Positions 49,219 to 60,453 of a DNA stretch of 64,000 nt are shown in pieces. A program made the translations under genes and the position numbers. Position 1 is the stretch's first letter. Each line of letters begins with the position of its first letter. The notes beneath the pieces were generated by a model. That model had not been told where the DNA came from, made no database searches, and saw nothing but the letters and a program-made list of their open reading frames with translations. Source of the stretch: Tritrichomonas musculus (taxonomy: Eukaryota > Parabasalia > Tritrichomonadida > Tritrichomonadidae); NCBI GenBank assembly GCA_039105265.1, contig JAPFFF010000037.1, positions 1,054,001-1,118,000 on the forward strand, in the 5' to 3' direction.

Positions 49219-50928
49219 TTAAGATTTGAAGATAGCTAATGTCGTTTCATTTATTTTTGCTGTGACCTTTCCAACAATTGATTGCTGAATGCGTAAAGTC
49301 ATGGCATAATCTTCATCCAAGATCTTTCCGTTATAGAGAATTACGTCACCAATTTGATAGAGATTTGCATCATCAACTGTGAATAACATGTCTCCATGAG
49401 AAGCAAATTTGATACATCCATTTTCAGCATCCACTTCTGTAATCACTCCAACGAACTCTTTATAAGATCCATTGATTACTACACTACAAATGCAATCAGT
49501 TGAATCGTTAGCAGTGGAACTAATGAAGGATCCGTTAACATATTTATATACATGCCCACTCATGAATACAGGCTTTCCTGCAACGAAATCAGATATGTTT
49601 TGACCTGCTTCGATTGGACAGTAGTGAGTGATTGTATTTGAACCATTGGATGTTATTTTGCCAGAAACATATAAATTTGAATCAATTGTTGTATTTCTTG
49701 CAGTACCAAACATGCTAAATGATTGAAATCTATGACCATCAACATATATAAATACTTCACCAGTATCAGCAGCTTTTGAAGACCTATACATAAAGACAGT
49801 ATTATAAGTATCATTATATCTAAATCTAAATAAAGCAAGTGTATTAGAATCAATAGAACTAAAGAAACTTGCAATATTACTTTCGGTACTATTAATTGAT
49901 AATGAACCATCATCATTTTTTGATACATATTTATTCAAGTCAACTGGTTCAGGGATATCCGTTTTGAGAGCATACTTTCCATCAGCCACATCCTTGGTCT
50001 CATACTTATCTAATTCATAAGCCAATTCATCTTCATCAACGAACTTCTCATCAGCCTGGGTACTAGTATAATATGGTGTCAAGTCAACTGGTTCTGGGAT
50101 ATCACTCTTCAATGCATAAGGTTCTAGATCAATAGTAGGAATGTCAGTTTTGAGTGCATAAGGTTCTAGATCTCCACCATAAGTCACATATTCTGTAAAG
50201 TATGTTTCGTTAGGATCATAATTTAGGAGAGTCTCATCAGAAAAATTGGAATTAACGTTCAAAAATCTGACTTTACCATCTTTCCAGTAATAAATGCTGG
50301 TGTCTAACCTAATTTGAGTATATCCTTGTTGCCCCGGGAATGTAAACTTCTTCTTGGTATTAGTAGTACCATTAAGAATTATCTTATTCTGTAGGACTCC
50401 ATCTATAACATCCCCAGTAATACCTACCCAATCTGGTTCGTTAGCAGAATTTGTCCACCTTAGTACTATTTTTACACTGAAATTCAAAGGAGTCTTAGCT
50501 AAACTAAATATAAAAGCACAACTACCATCCTTTCTGTCAACTTCATATGGGATATTATTAGTTTTTGTGGCATATGGTTCTAGATCAACAGTAGGAATAT
50601 CAGTCTTGAGTGCATAAGGTGTCAAGTCAACTGGTTCAGGGATATCTGTTTTCAAAGCATATTTATCTTGGAGAAATGCAAGATTAACAACACTGTTTAA
50701 GTTTGTTTCATCATAATCTTCATTTGCAATATAGCAACTTATTACATTGATTCTATGTTGGTTATCAAAATCATAAACAACTCCACAACTTGAACTCATT
50801 TCTAATGTTAATGCTATATTTTGAACGCCATTATTTAAAACATAATCATTATTATTAATACTTGATATAGTGAATATTCCTTGATATTTAATATTTTCAT
50901 CAGTTTTATCATATCCATCAAATAACAT
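49219..50928 (-). CDS. fibre-like protein with YALKTDIP repeats
   Basis: 569 residues. An N-terminal ~90 residues of beta type are followed by repeated YALKTDIPEPVDLTP / YALKTDIPTVDLEP units, like the linker repeats of phage tail fibres and their carriers, with beta-rich domains between, and a C-terminal domain from ~395 with short strands and turns. Downstream of and co-directional with the other fibre-like gene, with an 18-base gap. A trimeric surface fibre is a fair guess; no receptor role is shown. Confidence 0.65.
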   Translation of the reverse strand: MLFDGYDKTDENIKYQGIFTISSINNNDYVLNNGVQNIALTLEMSSSCGVVYDFDNQHRINVISCYIANEDYDETNLNSVVNLAFLQDKYALKTDIPEPVDLTPYALKTDIPTVDLEPYATKTNNIPYEVDRKDGSCAFIFSLAKTPLNFSVKIVLRWTNSANEPDWVGITGDVIDGVLQNKIILNGTTNTKKKFTFPGQQGYTQIRLDTSIYYWKDGKVRFLNVNSNFSDETLLNYDPNETYFTEYVTYGGDLEPYALKTDIPTIDLEPYALKSDIPEPVDLTPYYTSTQADEKFVDEDELAYELDKYETKDVADGKYALKTDIPEPVDLNKYVSKNDDGSLSINSTESNIASFFSSIDSNTLALFRFRYNDTYNTVFMYRSSKAADTGEVFIYVDGHRFQSFSMFGTARNTTIDSNLYVSGKITSNGSNTITHYCPIEAGQNISDFVAGKPVFMSGHVYKYVNGSFISSTANDSTDCICSVVINGSYKEFVGVITEVDAENGCIKFASHGDMLFTVDDANLYQIGDVILYNGKILDEDYAMTLRIQQSIVGKVTAKINETTLAIFKS

Positions 50929-50946
50929 TCCATATTGTTTCCAGTT

Positions 50947-53900
50947 TTAAAAATATTGACTTGCATTAGTATAAAGAACCGAAAGAGTATTAATACTATT
51001 ACCTTCATCATAATATAATTCTAATTCTTGATTGAAAGTAATTGTTTTATCAATAATTTCTGGGATATCAGATTTTAATGCATAAGTCTTCGACACATAT
51101 CTTGCTGAATAAGCGTTTTTGTCGGTTGGTTCGACAGTTTTGGTTATTGAACATGATAATATTTCCGGTGTTTCACCAGTTCCTGGATTGATTAATTCAT
51201 GGGAGTGATACAGAATCCAAAGACCAGAATTACTTCCTTCGATACGCTTTATCTGAGAGGGTTGATTATCATCATCGTCATTATATGAATAGTCTACATG
51301 AACATAATGAGCTGTATAGAAACTGTCTGATGAAACAATATCCAACCCACATTGCTCAATCATTTCATGATATATGTCGTAATCCAAATCAGGAATTGTA
51401 TTATTTTCAATTTCGAATTGAATTGTTGTTTGTCCCTCAATAATTTCTGGAATTTCGCTTTTCACTTGATCAATAGCATGGGTCATATCTGTTGTCAAAG
51501 CATAATTGTTCAACGCAGTATTCAATACAGTTTCATTAACCAAATTCTCTGGCATTTTTGGGATCTCATTCAGCCAATTTGTTTTATGGTTTTCAATGAG
51601 TTTCTTGATAGCAGCTGCAGACATCAATTGCTTATTTGTTAACGTTTCACCTAAACCTAATTCAGAATTCTCAACTTTGGTTGTATACTTGATTCTAACT
51701 GATAATGGTTCATGACTTCCCATGGTGATAATCATTAGATATGGATCTTCGAAAGTAATTTCATAAAGAGTCCCATTTGATGACTCATTTGATGTGAAAC
51801 TCTTATCTTCATTGATGAAATATGTATTTAACTTGATTACTTCACCCTCATTGTCCACTTTGGTTTCAACTTCTAATGTACCTTTCAATGTATCAGTATA
51901 ATATCTGTGACAATATTTCTCATTTGGGATCTCAATAATGGTATCGACATATGTCAATTCTTTAATGATTTCTCTTGATTGATTCGCAGATTTGTCTCTA
52001 ACGACTTCATCAATGTCTTCTAATTCTATTCCATCATCTTTATCAGAATCTTTGGCAAATGATAGTTTAGAAAGACCTTTAATTCCATCAATAGAGATTT
52101 GCAATAGATCTCCAGCACCAACTTTCCCAAATGTAAATACAGATGATCCAATGTTAACGAACTTACCGGCAATGTAATCAAACCAACTGAATTTAGGTTG
52201 CATATCATCAAATTCTTTCTGCAAACGATTACAATATTTCTCCAAAGATGATATGTCGTTAACAGCTATATCAACAACATTCCCTAACGAATTCAATTCA
52301 AAGATATGTGATTCAATATTCTCTCCAATGACTATTCCAGATGTTTGGATATTGAAGTTTGTCATCAATGTTGTGCAAGATTCCGGTCTAGGTGATACAG
52401 AATAGTAACCCGTTGAAGCTAGAAACTCGAATGTATTGCCACCTGGGTATTCAATATTTTCATCAATTGGGATGTTGAATTCTGGATCAGCCTTCATGTA
52501 AACTCTCAAATTATCAGAATCTGTTTCAATGAATGATTCATAACGGTAAGGGATATATTCAAAATAGTTGTCGGTTTTGATCTCATACGTATGCTCATGC
52601 TTCCATGAATATTTGAATCCAATGACGAATTCATAAGTATGTCCATCAAGGGTTAATGTAGCAGAATAGTCTCCACTCTTATCTTCATTGCATCCAAACC
52701 ATACACGCCAGACATCATTGGTTTCATCTGGATCACCCATTCTAGTATTGGAACTATATGTTATCATACCCTTGTCAAGCATCATCTTTAATGGATTCTC
52801 GGATTCAAAATTGATTAGACCTTTCAAAGCAAATATGTTAGCAGCATTCTTCTTGATTGAAATGTATGGAATGTCTCTATTCAAAGATCCATATGAATTC
52901 TCTTTACGCATCTTCAGTGGAATGTTAACGCAATAATTGGTGCCAATCCATTTACCTCCAGATTTAGTAAGCTTGTAATGAGTCCCAAATACGTTATCAT
53001 GAAGCTCGAATGTCTGTCCTTCAATGAGTGAATTGAATGAATCGGAATCAGGATTATATCCCCAGTCAGCATAATATAAACCATTTGCAGTATCCAAATT
53101 GTAATCCCCGATTGACTTGATTGTATAGAAATCTGGTAAAGGAGACCTATAGAGTTTGAAGCAATTGTCAGCATCAATGAGATTACACTTGAGATTCATT
53201 AATGTACCTTCAGCACAATCTTTAATAACTGAGATTTGATGCATTTTCCCAACGAATTTGATCTTCATGAATCCATCAGTATATAGTTCAAATGGGTCGT
53301 AGATTGCAGATTTCGACATGTATATTCGAGGTTTTGATTCATTGCTGATGTACTTCAATTGATATTTCTCATCAATGTATTCAATAATGGGATTCGTGAA
53401 TGATTCATTCTCGAATGAAATATAAGCATTATCAATTTCAAGATTCTTTGGAAATATGATCTCAAAGACTTGTCCACTTACAGATCCAGAATAATCAATC
53501 TCAAGAATGTTGTATGTAGAATGACCCTGAGGATCATCTGAACGGACTTCTCCCTGAGAATCTCTTAGATCCAAATCACTTAATTTATGGATATTATTTG
53601 CATCAATTATGAATTCATCACAACCTTCTTCATAAGTCATTACCTTCTCGATTGCAGATGGAGGAGCATTCTCTAAAGTTGATATTCTATCTTCATGGTC
53701 AGCAAGTTCGGTTCCATGTGTATCGATAACGGTTCGATGTGATTGAATGTCACTAGTTATATCCGTTAATGCTTTCCCAAATGTTTCGAAACATTCTTTG
53801 ACACTTTGAGGTTCACCATATTCTTCACCAAAGAAGATTTTACAACTACCATCGATTGTGGCATCACCTTTAACATGAATTGAATCAAATATTCCATCAC

Positions 53901-53967
53901 CACCTTTGCCAGAACCTCCTACCAAGGCTCCATCTAATGCATTTTGTTTGGTTAATATTGCAGTCAT
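50947..53967 (-). CDS. large fibre/spike-like Polinton protein
   Basis: 1006 residues. The start (LVGGSGKGGDGIFDSIHVKGDATIDGS) is the Gly-rich beta pattern of phage fibre N-termini, followed by a heptad region (~65-105), long beta-rich domains (~110-560), a helical stretch with ELADHED-type heptads, and near the end a single YALKSDIP unit as in its neighbour. Divergent from the Gln/Tyr-rich gene at 54012 with 44 bases between. Probably a virion surface protein. Confidence 0.65.
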   Translation of the reverse strand: MTAILTKQNALDGALVGGSGKGGDGIFDSIHVKGDATIDGSCKIFFGEEYGEPQSVKECFETFGKALTDITSDIQSHRTVIDTHGTELADHEDRISTLENAPPSAIEKVMTYEEGCDEFIIDANNIHKLSDLDLRDSQGEVRSDDPQGHSTYNILEIDYSGSVSGQVFEIIFPKNLEIDNAYISFENESFTNPIIEYIDEKYQLKYISNESKPRIYMSKSAIYDPFELYTDGFMKIKFVGKMHQISVIKDCAEGTLMNLKCNLIDADNCFKLYRSPLPDFYTIKSIGDYNLDTANGLYYADWGYNPDSDSFNSLIEGQTFELHDNVFGTHYKLTKSGGKWIGTNYCVNIPLKMRKENSYGSLNRDIPYISIKKNAANIFALKGLINFESENPLKMMLDKGMITYSSNTRMGDPDETNDVWRVWFGCNEDKSGDYSATLTLDGHTYEFVIGFKYSWKHEHTYEIKTDNYFEYIPYRYESFIETDSDNLRVYMKADPEFNIPIDENIEYPGGNTFEFLASTGYYSVSPRPESCTTLMTNFNIQTSGIVIGENIESHIFELNSLGNVVDIAVNDISSLEKYCNRLQKEFDDMQPKFSWFDYIAGKFVNIGSSVFTFGKVGAGDLLQISIDGIKGLSKLSFAKDSDKDDGIELEDIDEVVRDKSANQSREIIKELTYVDTIIEIPNEKYCHRYYTDTLKGTLEVETKVDNEGEVIKLNTYFINEDKSFTSNESSNGTLYEITFEDPYLMIITMGSHEPLSVRIKYTTKVENSELGLGETLTNKQLMSAAAIKKLIENHKTNWLNEIPKMPENLVNETVLNTALNNYALTTDMTHAIDQVKSEIPEIIEGQTTIQFEIENNTIPDLDYDIYHEMIEQCGLDIVSSDSFYTAHYVHVDYSYNDDDDNQPSQIKRIEGSNSGLWILYHSHELINPGTGETPEILSCSITKTVEPTDKNAYSARYVSKTYALKSDIPEIIDKTITFNQELELYYDEGNSINTLSVLYTNASQYF

Positions 53968-54011
53968 TTATCTCAATGTTAAACAATTTTTGGTGCCAAT
54001 CAAAGTATAAA

Positions 54012-55331
54012 ATGGTTGACATATTTGATTCATCTAGTAATTCTCGAGCTCAAAGTCCAGTTCTTCCTAATGCTCAACATGCTAATCCTGATCTAGCATA
54101 TCATCAATATCAAAGGCAACAACAACCACCAAATCAGCGACAATATCAAAGGCAGCAACCACCACCACGACAGCAACAACAGCAACAACAACCACGACAA
54201 CAACAATATCAACTGCAACCAAGACAGCAATATCAACCATATCAGCAACCATATCAACAACAATATCAACAACCATATTAACAACAATATCAACAGCAAT
54301 ATCAACAGCAATATCAACAACCATATCAACAGCAATATCAACAGCAATATCAACAACCATATCAACAACAATATCAACAGCAATATCAACAGCAATATCA
54401 ACAGCAATATCAACAGCAATATCAACAGCAATATCAACAACCATATCAACAGCAATATGAGCAACCACATCAGCAGCAATATCAGCAATATGAGCAACCA
54501 CATCAGCAACATCAACAACATCACCAACGTCAACCATATAGACAAGAAGCTGTCCATAGAAATCCTTATCAACCACGAGCTGCATCGTCATCAAGTTCAT
54601 CACGATCTCCAACTCCAAATCGAATACAACAACAACGGGGTGGCTTCATAAGTCGACTCTTTGATTTGAGTCACATTAATTTAAATAATAAACGAACAAT
54701 GGATTTAAATGGTTCGCATGGTTCAGTATCAGAGCCTAATCAAAATGCATTGAATGTCATTACTCATACTGATGATAATAATACAGCTATAGCCATGAGG
54801 TCAATTGAGGCAGACATTAGACTTCGAGAATTAGAAAACGAAGATCGTGAAAATAGTCGTAATCATCGAGACAAACGAAAAAATAATCAATTTGATAACA
54901 ATTTGATTCCAAATACTGTTCCAGAAACACCTCGAGATACAACAATTAGTAATTACATTCAACATGTGTGTCATTATTTTGACATTGATACTCAAAATAT
55001 AAATATAAATGATGTAGGTTTCACGCGTGAATTCGTAGAGCAAATTGCTAAACCAAACTATGTGAATTCAATTTTATTCTATGGAGTTGAAGCATGCCAT
55101 GCCCAAGATAAGTCTTATCTTCTTATAGATTACCATAACCGAAAACGTAAATCAACATTAATAAAAATGGGTAACGGATGGTCCTATGAAGTAGTGAGAT
55201 CTTTGAGACCAAGAGATATAGTTCTTGTTAGATTCATGCTAAATGATTCAATTAGAAATACTGGATCTTTGAAAATAACAGAAGATAACTGTCCTCGCTG
55301 TCGTGGCTGCCCATGCTGGCCATTCTGTTAA
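54012..55331 (+). pseudogene. Gln/Tyr/Pro-rich Polinton gene with Cys-rich C-terminus (about one break)
   Basis: An N-terminal Gln/Pro region turns into many QQYQQPY repeats, then a Ser-rich linker and a C-terminal domain with a Cys-rich end (CPRCRGCPCWPFC). It lies in one frame with about one break. The repeat tract is long and nearly uniform on the nucleotide level. Unknown function; possibly a virion-associated protein. Confidence 0.65.
54140..54530. repeat. CAA/CAG/TAT short tandem repeats
   Basis: Imperfect 9-24-base units coding for Gln-Gln-Tyr; the long open frames on the minus strand here are shadows. Confidence 0.8.
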
Positions 55332-55348
55332 ATTAATCATATCAAAAG

Positions 55349-56563
55349 ATGCTTGATAATATTTTTGCGTCAAGGCAAATGTCAGATCAACAACCAGCAC
55401 TTCCAGCACCAGAAGAGCAAGCACCAGAAGAGCAAGCAATACCTGAAGTTGGAGAAGTCATTCAAATTCGTCAACCAAGAAGAGCGAGACAACTCGAATA
55501 TAATCAACATTTTCCAGTAGAAGAATTACCTGCAGAGGTTCACGAACGTAGACATACAGCTAGAATTCCAATTGGTTTCAATTATAATCCAGAAGATGCT
55601 GAAGACATCAAGCAACATACATTAAAGAATCTCGTTAGCAGTAGACAAGCACGTGATATAGTCAGATCAGCAAACTTCATGCCAGGTCAATTCGATATAT
55701 GGAATGCCAAACCAACTGGTGGAAATAATAGATATACAGGTGGTTCTGAAGACCTTGATGAAGATGGAATTGATGAATTCGTTGTCAGACGTGATGGCAA
55801 GATTGTAGCAGTTAATGGATACACAACCAAAGCATCAGATTTTCCATTCAAAGGTGCATATTATCAAACACATCCAACACCACAAAGACGTAAAGAACAA
55901 TCTTATCGTAAATTCTTAAATGATGAATATTATGCACCTGAATATAACGATGATATGTCTGAGATCACTGCATGGGGTGGAGAAGATCCAACTACTGAAG
56001 AATTCAGACGTAAATATAAGAAACATACAACTCATGCACCTACTAAATTCTCTCCATATAGGGCATTCGCTCAATTAATTGTAGCTCCAGCTTGTAGAGC
56101 AGCATTCCGTCTCATTGCAAATAATAATGAAGAGAAAGCTAAATTAGCACGTAGTATTGCAATCGATCTCAGTGGAAAGAAAGCATATGAAGCATCAATG
56201 GCTTCTAAATTCTATGATACAAACGTTAAGATTCCATTCCTTAATTCTATTGCTAATCAATTGCCAGCATTACGTCAAGATTTCGCTTCAATGAAGCGTA
56301 GATCAAATTCTGAATATGTCGTTGACTGGACTGATGGAAGCTTATGTTCTAAACAATTCGAACAATGGTTATTCAATAAAGCAGCTGTTAAAGAACGTAT
56401 CAAAACATATGTTCACAATATGCTTTCAGAACAGAGAGAACATTACATCAACGAAGTCAAAAACAAGATTGCTGCATCATTGAGAAGAGCTGATAACTTC
56501 GACACTAGATTGAGAAATGAATGGGCCCAGAAACAAGAAGCCATACGAAATCGTTTTGCATAA
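55349..56563 (+). CDS. conserved Polinton protein with DxDxDG motif
   Basis: 404 residues (394 if the ATG at 55379 is used). A Pro/Glu-rich start is followed by DLDEDGIDEFVVRRDGKIVAVNGYT, of which DxDxDGxxEF is like a calcium-binding loop, then a helical C-terminal half with basic patches (KERIKTYVHNML, KKNKIAAS-type helices). I recall related genes in trichomonad Mavericks but know no function. It sits between the Gln/Tyr-rich gene and the packaging ATPase; a scaffold or minor capsid role is a guess. Confidence 0.7.
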   Translation: MLDNIFASRQMSDQQPALPAPEEQAPEEQAIPEVGEVIQIRQPRRARQLEYNQHFPVEELPAEVHERRHTARIPIGFNYNPEDAEDIKQHTLKNLVSSRQARDIVRSANFMPGQFDIWNAKPTGGNNRYTGGSEDLDEDGIDEFVVRRDGKIVAVNGYTTKASDFPFKGAYYQTHPTPQRRKEQSYRKFLNDEYYAPEYNDDMSEITAWGGEDPTTEEFRRKYKKHTTHAPTKFSPYRAFAQLIVAPACRAAFRLIANNNEEKAKLARSIAIDLSGKKAYEASMASKFYDTNVKIPFLNSIANQLPALRQDFASMKRRSNSEYVVDWTDGSLCSKQFEQWLFNKAAVKERIKTYVHNMLSEQREHYINEVKNKIAASLRRADNFDTRLRNEWAQKQEAIRNRFA

Positions 56564-56583
56564 AAATATATTCATGATGTATT

Positions 56584-57405
56584 CTATATTACATTTCCAT
56601 TATTGCAATCGATTACAATCTTATGATGTTTATTCATATTTTTGTATCGTTCATACAATTCATCAAATGATATGCTCATAGTAATCTGATGAGTAATGTA
56701 TCTCAACTGCTCTTTTGAATATGTCCCAAATACGAATACAGTAGAGACATTTGATTTAATGGTTGTTGATAGTGATTTCCAGAACTGGACATTCAAGAAG
56801 AATGATATATGATTATGTCGACATTTAGTCATCAGATTGTTGAAATATGATTTCTCATTTGCAAGTAATTTGTTATTAGCAATATCATCAAATAGTATCA
56901 AGGTATGCAACATTGGTGCACGAAAATCATTAACTTTCAATGCTTTGAATATCTCGATTCGTTGCTCATCAATGATTTGATTCTCTAAATGTTCCTTCCT
57001 TATTGTGAAATATAGTTGCTTGTAATTCAACAAAGCATTAACGTATTCTTCAGCATTCTCTTGAGAAACATATGCTATTGGTATTTCAATGAGTTCCCTT
57101 AATGACTCAAATGTAACATCTTTCTGTTCACCTGTTTTGGATACATATATGAGAAGATGTGCTGCATTTGGAATTGAAGCTATTTTAATGATTTCTTCAA
57201 TTGCTGATAACGTCTTTCCGGAACCTTGTTTGCCAACGAATATATTCACAGAATTATAGTAAATATTGATGTCTTTGTGAATCTTTCTGATCAATGCATT
57301 CGTGACTTGCCCTTTATTTCTTCTCAAGCAATCTCTGACCATATCATGAACGTAGCTGAATGAGTCTTGATTCCCAAACGAAGTCGTAAAGCTTTGATTA
57401 TACAT
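56584..57405 (-). CDS. A32/FtsK-HerA-type packaging ATPase
   Basis: 273 residues. Walker A GKQGSGKT (~58-65), Walker B LHTLILFDDI with paired Asp, and a polar sensor (FFLNVQ) after a helix are all in the order known for poxvirus A32-like ATPases, standard in Polintons and virophages. It would drive the element's DNA into a capsid. Tail-to-tail with the gene at 55349-56563 (20 bases). Confidence 0.9.
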   Translation of the reverse strand: MYNQSFTTSFGNQDSFSYVHDMVRDCLRRNKGQVTNALIRKIHKDINIYYNSVNIFVGKQGSGKTLSAIEEIIKIASIPNAAHLLIYVSKTGEQKDVTFESLRELIEIPIAYVSQENAEEYVNALLNYKQLYFTIRKEHLENQIIDEQRIEIFKALKVNDFRAPMLHTLILFDDIANNKLLANEKSYFNNLMTKCRHNHISFFLNVQFWKSLSTTIKSNVSTVFVFGTYSKEQLRYITHQITMSISFDELYERYKNMNKHHKIVIDCNNGNVI

Positions 57406-57536
57406 TTACAGTTAATTAAAATGGATGCAAACATAGGCTTGCAAAAGTCTCAAAAATGGGTGTGCCCAAAATAGGGCGGACCTAAAATCCTAATGAAAAT
57501 GGATTCAAAAATATTTGCAAAAAGGTTTTAAGAATA

Positions 57537-57890
57537 TCATTCACCATTAATTGCTTTAACAATGTCGTTGATGGCTGTCTTGATTGCAAGAATATCACTT
57601 TTGAGTTGCTCTATTTCATTCTGTATATCCAAGATTGCAGACTCATTTTCACGATCAATTTGTGGATCATTTTGTGATTCATCTACCTGTTTCTTGACAG
57701 CTTTCTTTAGACAAAGTACACCTTTGATTTTGGTAATACGATATCCCTCAATGTAATACATCTTATTAAGTTTATGAGTCGTAATCTTATCAATCTCGTC
57801 TTTATTTTTAGCATACCACAGATTGAATTCATCTGGAGTATTAAATGTTTTCAAATATTCTTTAATAGGTCCAATCACTTTTACTTCCAT
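57537..57890 (-). CDS. small coiled-coil Polinton protein
   Basis: 117 residues: an alpha/beta N-terminal part (TPDEFNLWYAKNKDEI, YIEGYRITKIKGVLCLKK) and a C-terminal coiled coil (ILDIQNEIEQLKSDILAIKT). No family recognised beyond a sense that it recurs in Mavericks. 55 bases from the next co-directional gene. Confidence 0.65.
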   Translation of the reverse strand: MEVKVIGPIKEYLKTFNTPDEFNLWYAKNKDEIDKITTHKLNKMYYIEGYRITKIKGVLCLKKAVKKQVDESQNDPQIDRENESAILDIQNEIEQLKSDILAIKTAINDIVKAINGE

Positions 57891-57945
57891 TTGATATCAC
57901 ATAAAAATAAACAATCACATTAAACCATCAATGGACTCATTTAAA

Positions 57946-58293
57946 TCACTTCAAGATTGGAGTTAGTCTACCTTTATTTCCACCAAGAATTGGTCTTTGA
58001 ATCATTTCCACCTTATTGTTTGAATCGTCTTTAATTATTGAATCGAAATTTGTGAAATCTATTGGTAAAGGTTTTGGTTTGATTGGGTTTGTTTTAGGTG
58101 GAATTGGAGCAACTTTATTGAGTAAGTAATCAGCTCCATTAGCAATACTATTAACGATGCCGCCAACTGTATCACCAAACATAGGTCCAACTTTTCGTGC
58201 TATTTCAATTCCCTTACGAATGTATGGAGATGCTTTCTTTATGAAATTCTTTCCTTTCACCAGCAAGTTCTTAAACCAGGTCCCGAATGCCAT
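57946..58293 (-). CDS. small amphipathic Polinton protein (minor-capsid-like)
   Basis: 115 residues. The first ~60 form a basic amphipathic helix pair (WFKNLLVKGKNFIKKASPYI, then Gly-rich GDTVGGIVNSIANGADYLLN), followed by a Pro-rich linker and a short basic end (KGRLTPILK). Adenovirus pVI-like membrane-active minor capsid proteins have this build; the link is inference. It stands head-to-head with the capsid gene (56 bases), which fits. Confidence 0.55.
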   Translation of the reverse strand: MAFGTWFKNLLVKGKNFIKKASPYIRKGIEIARKVGPMFGDTVGGIVNSIANGADYLLNKVAPIPPKTNPIKPKPLPIDFTNFDSIIKDDSNNKVEMIQRPILGGNKGRLTPILK

Positions 58294-58349
58294 TTTCTTT
58301 GGGTTTGTATTAAAATCTCAAAAATGTAACTTCACACGAATCTTTTTTA

Positions 58350-60042
58350 ATGCAAGCTCAAAGAATGACATATCAGAACGCCCAACTCAAGAACACAGGT
58401 AATGACGAAGGTGATGTTTTAAAATTCTTCCAATCAAAACTTCGAAATCTCATTGCATACAATGGTGGAGATCATACATTTGGATGGTTTACAGAAGATG
58501 TTGATGATAAAGATGCTCCCATGCCAATTGGAACCAAAACTAAAATCAAATGGACACATCAAGGTCATACCATCTCACAAATGGAAAAGAATTTCGTTAC
58601 AGCAAAGCTTGATCTTGTAGTCCAACTTAATAAAGAATTGCATTTAGATGATGATACAGCAAACTTAAATCGTATATTCATTGGTTTCAAACATGCTGTA
58701 GAACTCTTTTCAGATGCTCGCTTATGGATTGATAACGTTATGCTTAAAGAATATCAGCAAGATGAACTCATTCGTGAATCATTTGCATACAATTCTATCA
58801 AACCAATTGATGCCAAAGAGCCTGCCAAACACAGGTATTCTTTGTGGGAGAATACATCTCGCATGAGCCCTTCAGTATGTGGTGTTTACGTTCCACTTAC
58901 ATTACTTGCAGACGGTAAACCTCATAGAGTCTATTTACTTTACAGATCAGCTTGCATTCCAAGCTTGGCAACTCTATCCAAATTCCATTTGTGGAGAGAT
59001 TGAAGAAGAAATTAAATCATCAACAGAAGCATTAGTTTGTCATCAAGTCCAACCATCTGTTGTTAAAGAAATTGAAGAACTCCTTAACTGTTCTACCATA
59101 GAGCAAGACGTTCCAGCCAACATGACAATCTCAAACAAGTTCTCTCAAATTGGTTCTCCATCAACAATTGTAACTGAATACAAGCTTGCAGATGCTCCTC
59201 AAGATGGTTCAAATGATTTGCAAAATGATGGTTTCCAAACACTTCCAGTCCTTGGTGATTCCACTAAAGTCATTGCATACAAAACTGAAGAAGTAATTCT
59301 TAACTGTCGTGGTGGAACCATTGTAACCATGAAATCAGATCTTGCTGGCTTTGGAATCAAACCTGACTGCCTCAATGGACTCATTCGTGAACTCAACACA
59401 CCTCTTCTAATTCCATCTCAGCAACTTGTACGTGAAGGTTTCCAAGGTCTTGCAACAGATGCAGGTCTAGATGTTTCTAAATCAATTGCTCTTTCAAATG
59501 CTACCAACATCACAGTCATGTTCCCAAAAAGAACTAATGAAATAACATGTTTCGATAACATCATGTACCAGAATGTACAGCTCACCATCAACAATGTTAA
59601 GTATCCAGATACAGAATTTGATTCAACTATTGGTCCACGTTTCTATCAATATCAATTAATAAGTAACGAATTAGATGGCTCTCTCAGACCATCCCATGAA
59701 CTTGAAGATTCTTGGACAATGTCTTTGAATGCACCTGACGGAACACGTTATAAGAATACTATCTCTGATGCCACCAGCTTTTGTATCAACTTTCAGCTTG
59801 AACGTACTAATTCTGGTTATGTATTCGATGGTGTTGATACTGGTGGAAACACAGTTACAATCAAATTCAAAGGTCAACCTTTGTATAGAGGTGCTAACGA
59901 TACATATTATAACTTTGATGTTAACAATCCAAATGCTCACCCTCCAGCACCTGAAGCTTGGATATGTACTGATACATATTTCACATGGCAAAGAGGTGCA
60001 GTCAAATATTATGCTAATGGAGTCCCAGATGGATACTACTAA
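58350..60042 (+). pseudogene. Polinton major capsid protein, double jelly-roll type (about one break)
   Basis: The N-terminal part has the early strands and helices of Polinton capsid proteins; the C-terminal part contains the rest of the two beta barrels, ending in TWQRGAVKYYANGVPDGYY. Position next to a small amphipathic gene and another small gene near the right end fits the Polinton order. It reads as one gene with about one break. Confidence 0.75.
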
Positions 60043-60084
60043 ATGAAAGAATATGTAGATAGCTTTATTTTTGCATGAAATCAA

Positions 60085-60426
60085 ATGGATCCAATTGTTA
60101 AAACATATTTCATAACTGAATCATATGAGAATCAATTCCCCATCGAATTCGTTTACTCAAAGAACCCACGATATGTTGTATTCCAATACTGCAGAGCTAC
60201 ATGTAACGGATACCTTGATGGTGAGACGGAAGTACATGCAACATTCATTCAACGAGACAAATATTGTGACAGCTTGGTCTGGTATGCTAACGTGATGCCA
60301 AATGATGATAATCGCAAGTACTCGTATATAGGTACAAAGAGGGACTTCCGAATTTGGTTTACCGATAGCCTTGGAAATGAAATTAAACCAGACAATTTCA
60401 AGGTTTTTCTAAAACTAATTTATTAA
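60085..60426 (+). CDS. small beta-rich Polinton protein beside the capsid gene
   Basis: 113 residues, beta-strand-rich, ending in FRIWFTDSLGNEIKPDNF and a hydrophobic strand, a closing pattern shared by many single-jelly-roll minor capsid proteins. Its place 42 bases after the capsid gene also fits a capsid-associated role. Not proven. Confidence 0.55.
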   Translation: MDPIVKTYFITESYENQFPIEFVYSKNPRYVVFQYCRATCNGYLDGETEVHATFIQRDKYCDSLVWYANVMPNDDNRKYSYIGTKRDFRIWFTDSLGNEIKPDNFKVFLKLIY

Positions 60427-60453
60427 ATAAAGTCCAAAAATAAAGTTATATTT

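Noticed and set aside
54082-54618. Minus-strand frames of Val-Asp-Ile and Leu-Ile repeats
   Set aside because: Antisense of the QQY repeats in the Polinton gene.
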